From NCBI GenBank assembly GCA_904420185.1, contig CAJFUJ010000033.1, positions 1 through 50,035 on the forward strand: a stretch of DNA of 50,035 bases, read 5' to 3'. This DNA is from an uncultured Butyricicoccus sp. (lineage in GTDB: Bacteria > Bacillota > Clostridia > Oscillospirales > Butyricicoccaceae). Of this stretch, positions 15,511-22,135 are shown in pieces; positions within the stretch are counted from its first letter, which is position 1; every line of letters begins with the position of its first letter. A program made the position numbers and the translations under genes. The notes beneath the pieces are model-generated. The model searched no databases. It was not told the DNA's origin and worked only from the letters and a program-made list of their open reading frames with translations.

Positions 15511-16065
15511 TCACGCGTTTTTATATTTGGCCACGCCCTCCTCGTACAGGTTGCCACCCACACAATCCATTGATACGATCGCCGTAAACCCTTCCACTTG
15601 CAAGCGTTTCACCGATTCGCACCCCAAGTCATCATAGGCCACCACCTCCAACCCTTTAATCGAATCGGCCTTGACCGCTCCGGCGCCACCGATAGCGACC
15701 ATATACACTGCGCCGTTGCGGCGCATGGCGTCTACAACACCCGGCCCACGCACGCCCTTGCCGATCATACAGCACAGCCCGGCATCGAGCAGTGCAGGCG
15801 CATAGGGGTCCATCCGCCCCGAGGTGGTGGGGCCGACCGAGCCGATCACCTGGCCAGGCTTGGCCGGGGTCGGCCCTGCATAGTAGACCGCTGCACCATC
15901 CAAATCAAACGGCAGCGGCTTACCAGCCTGCATGGCTTCGACAATGCGCTTATGGGCAGCATCGCGCGCCGTATATAAGGTGCCGGTCAGTGTCACGGTA
16001 TCACCTGCGCGCAACTTGGGGGCCATAGTTTTCAGATCATCTGTATGTAAATCGTAATGCGCCAT
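15511..16065 (-). CDS. Class I fumarate hydratase / tartrate dehydratase beta subunit (C-terminal domain)
   Basis: 184 residues from ATG 16065, which follows GGAGG by eight bases. Fe-S hydro-lyase beta-domain motifs are present: GDTVTLTGTLYTARDAAHKRI, YYAGPTP, GSVGPTTSGRMDPYAP and GKG (GKGVRGPGVVDAM). In two-subunit fumarases this subunit completes the active site of the alpha subunit, which binds the [4Fe-4S] cluster. No alpha subunit is found anywhere in the window, so either it is encoded elsewhere or this protein acts in another complex. Four bases after the DivIVA-like gene stop. Confidence 0.9.
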   Translation of the reverse strand: MAHYDLHTDDLKTMAPKLRAGDTVTLTGTLYTARDAAHKRIVEAMQAGKPLPFDLDGAAVYYAGPTPAKPGQVIGSVGPTTSGRMDPYAPALLDAGLCCMIGKGVRGPGVVDAMRRNGAVYMVAIGGAGAVKADSIKGLEVVAYDDLGCESVKRLQVEGFTAIVSMDCVGGNLYEEGVAKYKNA

Positions 16066-16069
16066 ATCG

Positions 16070-16816
16070 TCACTTTCCTCCATGGTGGGGTTCGGGTTTG
16101 ATGCTGCTAAGCACGTCGTTCAGCGCGGTATGTTTTTCTGTCTTTGGCGTGTCCTGCGCGGCATCGTCCAGCCGGTTGAGGATCTCCTCGGTGCGCCGGC
16201 GGGCCTCGTCGGCCGCCACTTGGGTGCGGCGCAACGTGTCTCGGTACTCATCCTTGGCTTTTTCCATCTGCCGCTCCATCTCAGCCACCCGCTTTTTGGC
16301 TTCGGCTTGGATTTCATTTGCGTGCTGGCGTGCTTGATCTTCCAGCTGCTGGGCACGCTGGCGGGCACAGAGCTCGATTTCCACCAGATGGTTGCGAGCC
16401 GCTGTGTATTCGTCCGACCGCGCTTGCAGCCGCTTTTTTTCCTCCTGCATAGCGGCATATTCGGCGCGCAGCGCCTGGTGTGCTTGCTCCAATGCCTGGT
16501 ACCGGCTGCTTTGCTCTTCAGCCTGCTGGTGCGCCTGCGCCAGCGCGTTTGTCTGATCCGCTAAGCTCATCTTGGTCTGCTCCAGTTCTTCGGTCAGCTT
16601 TTCCACTTGGGCCAACAGTTGCGCATTTTTTTCGGTCAGCAGCGATACGGTTGCGCTCTGGGTTTTGGCCTCGGCCTCGGCTTGGTCCAGCTTGCTTTTG
16701 AGCGCGGCCTTTTCCTGCGTATATTGCTGCGCCGATTCCTCCAGATATTTCAGCACATCGTCGCGCTGGAAGCCGCCAAGCACCGCTGTGCGGAAACCGA
16801 TTTCCAATTCACCCAT
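16070..16816 (-). CDS. DivIVA-like coiled-coil protein
   Basis: 248 residues. The N-terminus FRTAVLGGFQRDDVLKYLEE resembles the membrane-binding/dimer region of DivIVA-GpsB proteins, and residues 25-215 are almost continuous coiled coil rich in Ala, Gln and Glu. DivIVA proteins mark curved membrane at poles and septa. The C-terminus (TALNDVLSSIKPEPHHGGK) is short and not coiled. First gene in the operon with the fumarase subunit and hydrogenase, an unexpected combination. The assignment rests on the short N-terminal motif and overall shape. Confidence 0.65.
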   Translation of the reverse strand: MGELEIGFRTAVLGGFQRDDVLKYLEESAQQYTQEKAALKSKLDQAEAEAKTQSATVSLLTEKNAQLLAQVEKLTEELEQTKMSLADQTNALAQAHQQAEEQSSRYQALEQAHQALRAEYAAMQEEKKRLQARSDEYTAARNHLVEIELCARQRAQQLEDQARQHANEIQAEAKKRVAEMERQMEKAKDEYRDTLRRTQVAADEARRRTEEILNRLDDAAQDTPKTEKHTALNDVLSSIKPEPHHGGK

Positions 16817-16868
16817 TGCAGGTCCCCTTTCGATATTGCCTCATATTTGTTTATTTTCTGTCAATCCT

Positions 16869-16897
16869 ATTATAACAATGCCCTCTCAAATTGACAA
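16869..16897 (-). promoter_or_regulatory. Promoter of the DivIVA-like/fumarase/hydrogenase operon
   Basis: Minus-strand TTGTCA (16897-16892), a 17-base spacer and TATAAT (16874-16869), about 50 bases before the 16816 start. It is divergent from the threonine ammonia-lyase promoter. Confidence 0.8.
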
Positions 16898-16929
16898 GTG
16901 TCAATGGTCGAGAAAAAAACCAATTTCCG

Positions 16930-16958
16930 TTGCATTCCTTGTGCACACATGCTATATT
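16930..16958 (+). promoter_or_regulatory. Promoter of threonine ammonia-lyase
   Basis: TTGCAT (16930-16935), a 17-base spacer and TATATT (16953-16958). Transcription would start near 16965, leaving a leader of about 30 bases, too short for an attenuator. Confidence 0.75.
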
Positions 16959-16996
16959 TAAAAGGAATCGGAATTGACAGAAAAGGAGCCATCGCT

Positions 16997-18199
16997 ATGT
17001 TGCATGTAAACGATTTTCAAGCGGCCGCTGGCCGCTTGAAAAATGTTATCCATAACATCCCGATCTCATCTTCCAAAACTTTTTCGGAGATGTCGGGTGC
17101 AGAGGTCTATTTAAAATACGAAAACCAACAAAAAACCGGCTCATTCAAGGTCCGTGGCGCATACAATAAGATCATGAAGCGCTACGAAGAAGGCGGGCTG
17201 AACGCAGTTGTGGCCTCGTCGGCGGGCAACCACGCCCAGGGGGTCGCGTTTGCAGCCAGTCAGATCGGCGTACCTGCTACCATTGTCATGCCCCGCTCGA
17301 CGCCCATTGCCAAGGTATCGGCCACGGAGGGGTACGGCGCCAAAGTGGTGCTGCATGGCGCAATTTACGATGAGGCTTATGCCAAGGCCTGCGAAATCGT
17401 CGAACAAGAGGGGGCAGAATTCATCCATCCCTTTGACGACGAGGACGTCATGGCCGGGCAAGGAACCATTGCGCTGGAGATTCTTTCCGATCTGCCTACG
17501 GTGGATGTCGTGCTGGTCCCGGCCGGCGGCGGCGGGCTGATTTCGGGCATTTCGTCCTGCATCAAGCAGATCAACCCGCGCATCCAGATTGTCGGCGTGC
17601 AGGCCGAAGGGGCAAACGCCATTGTGGCCTCCTTCCACCAGGAAGCCATCCATCCTTCGTCCTCGGTACACACCATTGCCGACGGCATCGCGGTCAAGAC
17701 GCCCGGCCAAAAGACCATGGGTTACATCAACCAGTATGTCGATCAAATGGTCACCGTATCGGACGCTGAAATTGCAGGTGCAATTTTGCTGCTGCTTGAA
17801 CGCACCAAGCAGGTGGTCGAGCCCTCGGGCGCAGCCCCGCTGGCAGCTGTGCTCAATCACAAAGTGGATATCTGCGGCAAAAAGGTATGCTGCGTGCTGT
17901 CGGGCGGCAATATCGACGTGTCGTTTATCCACAAGGTGGTGGAGAAGGGCCTGGTCACCCGCTGCCGGCACCTCAAGTTTTCCACCGTCATGCCCGACGC
18001 CCCCGGCTCGCTCGAGCGCTTCGCCCACCTGGTGGCCGAGCAAAACGCTAACATCATCCGCTTCCAGCACGACCGCGTGCAGGCCGATTTGGACATCGGC
18101 GACGCCATCATCCATGTGGTCTGCGAGGTCGGCGGCAAGGAGCACGGCAACCGCCTGCTCGCCGCGCTGCGCAAGGCAGGGTATACCATTCTGGCATAG
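16997..18199 (+). CDS. ilvA: Threonine ammonia-lyase
   Basis: 400 residues. A PLP enzyme converting threonine to 2-oxobutyrate and ammonia. Lys51 in TGSFKVRGAYN binds PLP, SSAGNHAQGVA is the substrate loop, and PAGGGGLISG holds the phosphate. The last 75 residues (HLKFSTVMPDAPGSLERF...) form one ACT-like domain, so allosteric control is likely. No other isoleucine genes are adjacent, so either a biosynthetic (ilvA) or catabolic (tdcB) role fits; the short single-ACT form is common to both in Firmicutes. AAAAGGAG lies eight bases before ATG 16997. Confidence 0.92.
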   Translation: MLHVNDFQAAAGRLKNVIHNIPISSSKTFSEMSGAEVYLKYENQQKTGSFKVRGAYNKIMKRYEEGGLNAVVASSAGNHAQGVAFAASQIGVPATIVMPRSTPIAKVSATEGYGAKVVLHGAIYDEAYAKACEIVEQEGAEFIHPFDDEDVMAGQGTIALEILSDLPTVDVVLVPAGGGGLISGISSCIKQINPRIQIVGVQAEGANAIVASFHQEAIHPSSSVHTIADGIAVKTPGQKTMGYINQYVDQMVTVSDAEIAGAILLLLERTKQVVEPSGAAPLAAVLNHKVDICGKKVCCVLSGGNIDVSFIHKVVEKGLVTRCRHLKFSTVMPDAPGSLERFAHLVAEQNANIIRFQHDRVQADLDIGDAIIHVVCEVGGKEHGNRLLAALRKAGYTILA

Positions 18200-18212
18200 G
18201 CAATTATTCCTT

Positions 18213-18248
18213 ATAGGCAGGAAATATCTATGGATGTTTCCTGCCTAT
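18213..18248 (+). terminator. Terminator after threonine ammonia-lyase
   Basis: ATAGGCAGGAAA (18213-18224) pairs perfectly with TTTCCTGCCTAT (18237-18248) and is followed by a T-rich stretch. Confidence 0.85.
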
Positions 18249-18396
18249 TGGTTATATTTATAAATTTTAAACGGTTAAATTTGTGTACATCTACAAAATT
18301 ACTCTTTTTACCCAAAATAGCTTTCGCTCATATGGCAATTATGGTATCCTTATTACAGGAAGTCCAACACAATTTCAAGCCAGAAAGGAGGCACTT

Positions 18397-19155
18397 ATGA
18401 AAAAATTCATTCGTTTGTGCGCAGCCTGCTTTATGCTGTGCTCCGCCCTCATCGTTCAAAGCTCTGCCGTTGATATTGATTTTGATATCACATCAGAGCA
18501 GAAAGCCATTCTTGAAGAGGCTGAACAATACGCCTATCTTGACCCTGACACTGCTTCCCCCGAACTTCGAGAAAAAATTCTTGATGCCCGTAGCACTATC
18601 ATTTTTAGCCAAAGTTGGGTTGCAGACGGCTACACTGGCTGTATCCAAGATGTTCGAACCGGTGAAATCTTAGAAGTACTTCCCACTTTTTCGGAACTCT
18701 TCCCCGATTGGGATATGCCCATTGCCGACATTGTCCCGGATAGCGACTCTACATATATTGAGCCGCCCATCAACCCATCTGAAGCAGCAGAAATTACGCC
18801 ATTAGCCGATACAAGTAGCTGGAAACGTATCAATGAATATTCCACCTATATCAATGCTGCTACTTCTTCAACCGCTACACCCTTTACGACTCTCACCGTA
18901 AATCCATACTCAATGGGAACCTCCGTGCGTATGTACGCCACAGAATTAACATCCAGCCAAACGTGTAATCTTGGTATTAGCAATGCAGATACTGGAGCAA
19001 ATTACGCGACTGCAGTCAACTTAGATCCCTACGAAGCCATTATTGCGTACAATCTTCGCTATACAAAAATTGCCCTTCGCGCCAGTACCTATAGTACCCC
19101 TGGCTGGGGAAACATTGCTCTTGATGGTGCCAGTCGTATCGCTGATCTAAGATAG
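18397..19155 (+). CDS. Secreted protein of unknown function
   Basis: 252 residues; not recognised. A Lys-Lys N-terminus, a hydrophobic core and a likely cleavage after SSA (about residue 23) make a signal peptide. The mature N-terminal part is acidic and helical (EQKAILEEAEQYAYLDPDTASPELREKILDA), followed by Pro/Ser/Thr-rich segments. The C-terminal 110 residues are Ser/Thr/Tyr-rich with alternating patterns suggesting beta structure. GAAAGGAGG precedes the ATG at 18397. The coding sequence is clearly more AT-rich than its neighbours and is flanked by terminators on both sides, which suggests a separately acquired gene. Confidence 0.75.
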   Translation: MKKFIRLCAACFMLCSALIVQSSAVDIDFDITSEQKAILEEAEQYAYLDPDTASPELREKILDARSTIIFSQSWVADGYTGCIQDVRTGEILEVLPTFSELFPDWDMPIADIVPDSDSTYIEPPINPSEAAEITPLADTSSWKRINEYSTYINAATSSTATPFTTLTVNPYSMGTSVRMYATELTSSQTCNLGISNADTGANYATAVNLDPYEAIIAYNLRYTKIALRASTYSTPGWGNIALDGASRIADLR

Positions 19156-19157
19156 TC

Positions 19158-19202
19158 CCAAAAATCCGCTTTTTGTATTTTTACATAAAGCGGATTTTTT
19201 GG
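19158..19202 (+). terminator. Terminator of the secreted protein gene
   Basis: CCAAAAATCCGCTTT pairs with AAAGCGGATTTTTTGG, starting two bases after the stop codon. Confidence 0.9.
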
Positions 19203-19395
19203 CTCTATATCAATCGTTGGGGCGGAGAAAAAAAGAAAGAACTGTACAAAAATTGAGGATTGTGCCATAGGCAAAAATACTAAGTATGACAGAGACGCCT
19301 TTTCATTTCGGTATAGTCCCTTTCACATTTTGGTGAATTTTCGCCCGCAAACTGCCGAATTCTTGCGCATCTTTTGCTTTCCTGGGCAATCCTGC
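19203..19395 (+). other. Gene-less spacer before the butyrate CoA-transferase promoter
   Basis: No ORF with a ribosome site is seen in this part of the 310-base gap between 19155 and 19466. The terminator and the promoter/operator at its two ends are listed separately. Confidence 0.5.
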
Positions 19396-19424
19396 TTGAC
19401 GGCCTTGCAAGAGATTGATATAAT
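19396..19424 (+). promoter_or_regulatory. Promoter of the butyrate CoA-transferase gene
   Basis: TTGACG (19396-19401), a 17-base spacer and TATAAT (19419-19424), the strongest sigma-A match in the window, 41 bases before the start codon. Confidence 0.88.
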
Positions 19425-19432
19425 CTTAACAA
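19415..19432 (+). promoter_or_regulatory. Candidate Rex operator over the -10 box
   Basis: TTGATAT-AATC-TTAACAA compared with the Rex consensus TTGTTAA-N4-TTAACAA: the right half is perfect and the left half matches at five of seven positions. It covers the -10 hexamer, so binding would block transcription. Rex is a repressor released by high NADH and controls butyrate genes in clostridia. Confidence 0.5.
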
Positions 19433-19465
19433 ACACCTATTGTGAAGAATGAGGAGGAGTATTCC

Positions 19466-20806
19466 ATGGATTATCAAGCGCTATACAGCCAGAAGCTGAC
19501 CACTGCTGAAAATGCAGCTGCGGTTGTCAAGTCGGGCGACTGGGTCGATTACGGCTGGTGCGTCGGCACCCCGGATGTCATCGACCAAGCGCTGGCCAAG
19601 CGTCTGCCTGAGCTGCACGACGTCAATTTCCGCGGCGGCGTGTTGCTGCGCACCCCTGCGGTGTATCAGATCGAAAATCCCGCCGACCATATGACCTGGA
19701 ATTCCTGGCATATGTCGGGCATTGAGCGCAAATTTATCGCCACTGGCGCTGGTTTTTACGGCCCAATGCGTTATTCTGAGCTGCCGCGCTTTTACCGCGA
19801 CCATATCCGCCATGTAGATGTGGCCTTCTTGCAGGTTGCGCCCATGGATAGCCATGGCTTCTTCAGCTTTGGCCCGCAGGCCTCCCACCTGCGCGCCATC
19901 TGCGATGTTGCCGAAAAGATTTATGTTGAGGTCAACCAGAATATGCCGCGCTGCCTGGGCGGCATGGAAGATTGCATCCATATTTCTGAGGTCACCGGCA
20001 TCGTTGAAGGCAACAATGCCCCCATGCCTGAAATGGGTTCGATCCCGGCCACCGAGGTTGACCGCAAGGTTGCTGAGCTCATCGTCCCTGAGATCCCGAA
20101 CGGCGCGTGCTTGCAGCTGGGCATCGGCGGTATGCCCAACACCATCGGCGCATTGATTGCCGACTCCGACCTCAAGGACCTGGGCGTACATACCGAAATG
20201 TATGTCGATGCCTTTGTCGATATCTCCAAGGCGGGCAAGATCACCGGCCGCTACAAGGATGTCGACCGCGGCCGCCAGGCGTTCGCCTTCGCGGCAGGCA
20301 CCCAAAAGCTGTACGACTTTTTAAACGACAACCCGGAATGCGCGTCTGTACCGGTCGATTACACCAACGACGTGCGCATCATCGCCGGCATCGACAACTT
20401 CATCTCGATCAACAACGCGGTGGATGTCGATCTGTATGGCCAGGTCAACGCTGAATCAGCCGGGATCAAGCAGATCTCCGGCACTGGCGGCCAGCTGGAC
20501 TTCGTCATGGGCGCTTATCTGTCCAAGGGCGGCAAGAGCTTTATCTGCCTGTCCTCGACCTTCAAGCAGAAGGATGGCACCATGGCCTCGCGTATCCGCC
20601 CGACGTTGTCCAACGCCTCCATTGTCACCGATCCGCGCACGACGGCCCATTACATCGTCACCGAATATGGCATGGTCTGCCTCAAGGGTAGATCCACTTG
20701 GGAGCGCGCTGAAGATTTGATTTCGATCGCGCACCCGGACTTCCGCGATGAACTGGTCGCCGAGGCCGAGAAAATGCACATCTGGAAGCGCTCCAACAAG
20801 CGCTGA
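19466..20806 (+). CDS. but: Butyryl-CoA:acetate CoA-transferase
   Basis: 446 residues. It moves CoA from butyryl-CoA to acetate, releasing butyrate, the last step of the main gut butyrate route. The N-terminus [15 protein letters not shown], the GDWVDYGWC stretch, [15 protein letters not shown] (likely catalytic Glu244), QVNAESAG and the C-terminal [13 protein letters not shown] agree closely with what I recall of Faecalibacterium and Roseburia But proteins, more than with acetyl-CoA or 4-hydroxybutyrate transferases. Start at ATG 19466 behind GAGGAGG. It stands alone, away from the crotonyl-CoA pathway genes, as is usual for this gene. Confidence 0.92.
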   Translation: MDYQALYSQKLTTAENAAAVVKSGDWVDYGWCVGTPDVIDQALAKRLPELHDVNFRGGVLLRTPAVYQIENPADHMTWNSWHMSGIERKFIATGAGFYGPMRYSELPRFYRDHIRHVDVAFLQVAPMDSHGFFSFGPQASHLRAICDVAEKIYVEVNQNMPRCLGGMEDCIHISEVTGIVEGNNAPMPEMGSIPATEVDRKVAELIVPEIPNGACLQLGIGGMPNTIGALIADSDLKDLGVHTEMYVDAFVDISKAGKITGRYKDVDRGRQAFAFAAGTQKLYDFLNDNPECASVPVDYTNDVRIIAGIDNFISINNAVDVDLYGQVNAESAGIKQISGTGGQLDFVMGAYLSKGGKSFICLSSTFKQKDGTMASRIRPTLSNASIVTDPRTTAHYIVTEYGMVCLKGRSTWERAEDLISIAHPDFRDELVAEAEKMHIWKRSNKR

Positions 20807-20823
20807 TACAGGGAAGTTTTTGC

Positions 20824-20876
20824 GCCGCTTTTTTCAAAAAGCGGCCGGGGTGCGGGGCGGCGCCCCGCCAAACGTA
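20824..20876 (+). other. GC-rich hairpins after the CoA-transferase
   Basis: GCCGCTTTTT pairs with AAAAAGCGGC (about 20824-20845), and GCGGGGC pairs with GCCCCGC just after. There is no T-tract, so termination here is uncertain; the next gene may be partly read through. Confidence 0.4.
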
Positions 20877-20944
20877 TGCGCAGGCGCCGCACCAACGTAT
20901 AATCACCGCGGACAGGCATATACTAGCCTTGAGGTGATGCACAA

Positions 20945-21133
20945 ATGGAACCCATTTCTTCCCACGAAGAAACCCTGTACGACTGCGTACAAAGCCTGCT
21001 TTCGGCTGAGCCCCGCGCTAAGGATTACTATCTGAGCCTAAACGAACAGGAACAGGGCGAGGTCATCCTGCACGCGGATAGCGTATGTTCTTATGAGCGG
21101 CTGAAAAACTTTGTCACTGGCTTGCGTTCCTAA
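20945..21133 (+). CDS. Small acidic protein of unknown function
   Basis: 62 residues, not recognised. It is acidic and apparently all-helical, with no membrane segment and a single Cys pair (DCVQ, SVCS). GAGGTG lies eight bases before the ATG, and a strong terminator follows five bases after the stop, so it is likely a real gene. Its place after the butyrate gene gives no firm functional hint. Confidence 0.65.
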   Translation: MEPISSHEETLYDCVQSLLSAEPRAKDYYLSLNEQEQGEVILHADSVCSYERLKNFVTGLRS

Positions 21134-21137
21134 CCCG

Positions 21138-21178
21138 ACCGGCGCACCGGCATTTTTGCCTGGTGCGCCGGTTTTTTT
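21138..21178 (+). terminator. Terminator of the small acidic protein gene
   Basis: ACCGGCGCACC-GGC pairs with GCC-GGTGCGCCGGT around a T-rich loop and is followed by seven T. Confidence 0.93.
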
Positions 21179-21180
21179 GC

Positions 21181-21209
21181 TTTGCTTTTGGGTCGGGGTA
21201 TGCTATCAT
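21181..21209 (+). promoter_or_regulatory. Possible promoter of the DUF4491-type gene
   Basis: TTTGCT (21181-21186), a 17-base spacer and TATCAT (21204-21209), 24 bases before the start codon. Both hexamers are imperfect. Confidence 0.45.
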
Positions 21210-21232
21210 AAGGGCAAAGGAGGCGATTGCTC

Positions 21233-21562
21233 ATGCAGCTGCACTGGGAAGGCATCTTGGTTGGCGCCGCGTCACTGCTCATTATTGGTGCCTTTCATCC
21301 GATTGTCATTGTCTGTGAATATCATTTTTCCGAGCGCATCTGGCCGGCTTTTGCGGCCGCAGGGGCGCTTTTTTTGGCAGGCGCATTGCTCACCGCAGGC
21401 TTGCTGTCCATCCTGCTCGGCCTAGTGGGGGTGGCTTGCCTGTGGAGCATCAAAGAGCTCAAAGAGCAGACCCGCAGGGTTCAGCGTGGCTGGTTCCCGG
21501 AAAACCCCAAGCGGCGGTCGCAACAATCCGCTACTTCAACCAAAAACCAACCGCCTTCTTGA
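21233..21562 (+). CDS. DUF4491-type membrane protein
   Basis: 109 residues. Three membrane helices fill residues 8-80: GILVGAASLLIIGAFHPIVI, WPAFAAAGALFLAGALL and SILLGLVGVACLWSI. The conserved HP in GAFHPIV, the EYHF and the WSIKELKEQ end match the uncharacterised DUF4491 family as I know it. A basic Ser-rich tail of about 25 residues is cytoplasmic. ATG 21233 follows AAAGGAGG; a TTG at 21227 is less likely. Its stop lies inside the csoR promoter. Confidence 0.8.
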   Translation: MQLHWEGILVGAASLLIIGAFHPIVIVCEYHFSERIWPAFAAAGALFLAGALLTAGLLSILLGLVGVACLWSIKELKEQTRRVQRGWFPENPKRRSQQSATSTKNQPPS

Positions 21563-21587
21563 CAAAACACATCAACGGTTTCATAAT
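21559..21587 (+). promoter_or_regulatory. Promoter of the metal sensor gene
   Basis: TTGACA (21559-21564), a 17-base spacer and CATAAT (21582-21587). It overlaps the last codons of the DUF4491-type gene. Confidence 0.8.
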
Positions 21588-21600
21588 AAATACAGAACAG

Positions 21601-21616
21601 ATACCCCCATATGTAT
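21601..21616 (+). promoter_or_regulatory. CsoR-type operator in the sensor leader
   Basis: ATACCCCCATATGTAT, a near relative of the stronger operator at 24049-24065. It lies just downstream of the predicted transcription start and next to the Shine-Dalgarno, consistent with autoregulation. Confidence 0.6.
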
Positions 21617-21627
21617 AAGGAGGCGAA

Positions 21628-21906
21628 ATGATGAAACAATGTATGGATGCTGACAATCTGCACCGGCGACTCAAAAAAATCATCGGCCAAGTGCAAGCCA
21701 TCGACCGGATGGTGGACGAAGACGTCCCCTGCGAGGATATCCTTTCGCAAATCAACGCAGCCAAATCGGCACTGCACCGTGTCGGACAAGTGGTGCTCGA
21801 AGGACATATCAACCACTGCGTCCGGGACGGCATTGAGCATGGCGACGCCGATCAAACCATTAAAAATTTTACCAAAGCGGTTGAGCGGTTCGCCAACATG
21901 AATTAA
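21628..21906 (+). CDS. csoR: Metal-sensing repressor, CsoR/FrmR family
   Basis: 92 residues. An all-helical DNA-binding tetramer that leaves its operator on metal binding. Residues Cys35, His60 and Cys64 (VPCEDIL, HINHC) line up with the Cu(I) site Cys36-His61-Cys65 of Mycobacterium CsoR, pointing to copper rather than nickel/cobalt or formaldehyde. AAGGAGG precedes two consecutive ATGs (21628, 21631); either could be used. It faces the P1B ATPase gene, with which it shares a terminator and an operator type. Confidence 0.88.
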   Translation: MMKQCMDADNLHRRLKKIIGQVQAIDRMVDEDVPCEDILSQINAAKSALHRVGQVVLEGHINHCVRDGIEHGDADQTIKNFTKAVERFANMN

Positions 21907-21921
21907 TCTGGCAAACCACAT

Positions 21922-21959
21922 AAAAAGCTCTGCGGACAGCACATCCGCAGAGCTTTTTT
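21922..21959. terminator. Shared terminator of csoR and the ATPase operon
   Basis: AAAAAGCTCTGCGG pairs with CCGCAGAGCTTTTTT around a nine-base loop, between two convergent genes, and works on both strands. Confidence 0.93.
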
Positions 21960-22135
21960 CATAGTCCTGCCACGCCGATCTTCACAACAACGCCCACTGT
22001 AAGCGCTGCGCCAACTAGGCTGGTCCAAATATAGATTTTACGTGCTTCTATGTCCTGCGTTTCCCGGAACAAATAGTACAGGCCACCGCACAAAATCAAA
22101 ACGCCAATTACCAACAGTGCACAGGTTACAATCAT
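21959..22135 (-). CDS. Small two-helix membrane protein coupled to the P1B ATPase
   Basis: 58 residues with membrane helices at about 3-23 (TCALLVIGVLILCGGLYYLF) and 33-56 (IYIWTSLVGAALTVGVVVKI), joined by a charged loop RETQDIEARK. Its ATG overlaps the ATPase stop (ATGA), and GGAGG lies in the ATPase 3' end, so the two are translationally coupled. Family not recognised. It could be an accessory subunit; the helices contain one Cys each but no clear metal site. Confidence 0.7.
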   Translation of the reverse strand: MIVTCALLVIGVLILCGGLYYLFRETQDIEARKIYIWTSLVGAALTVGVVVKIGVAGL

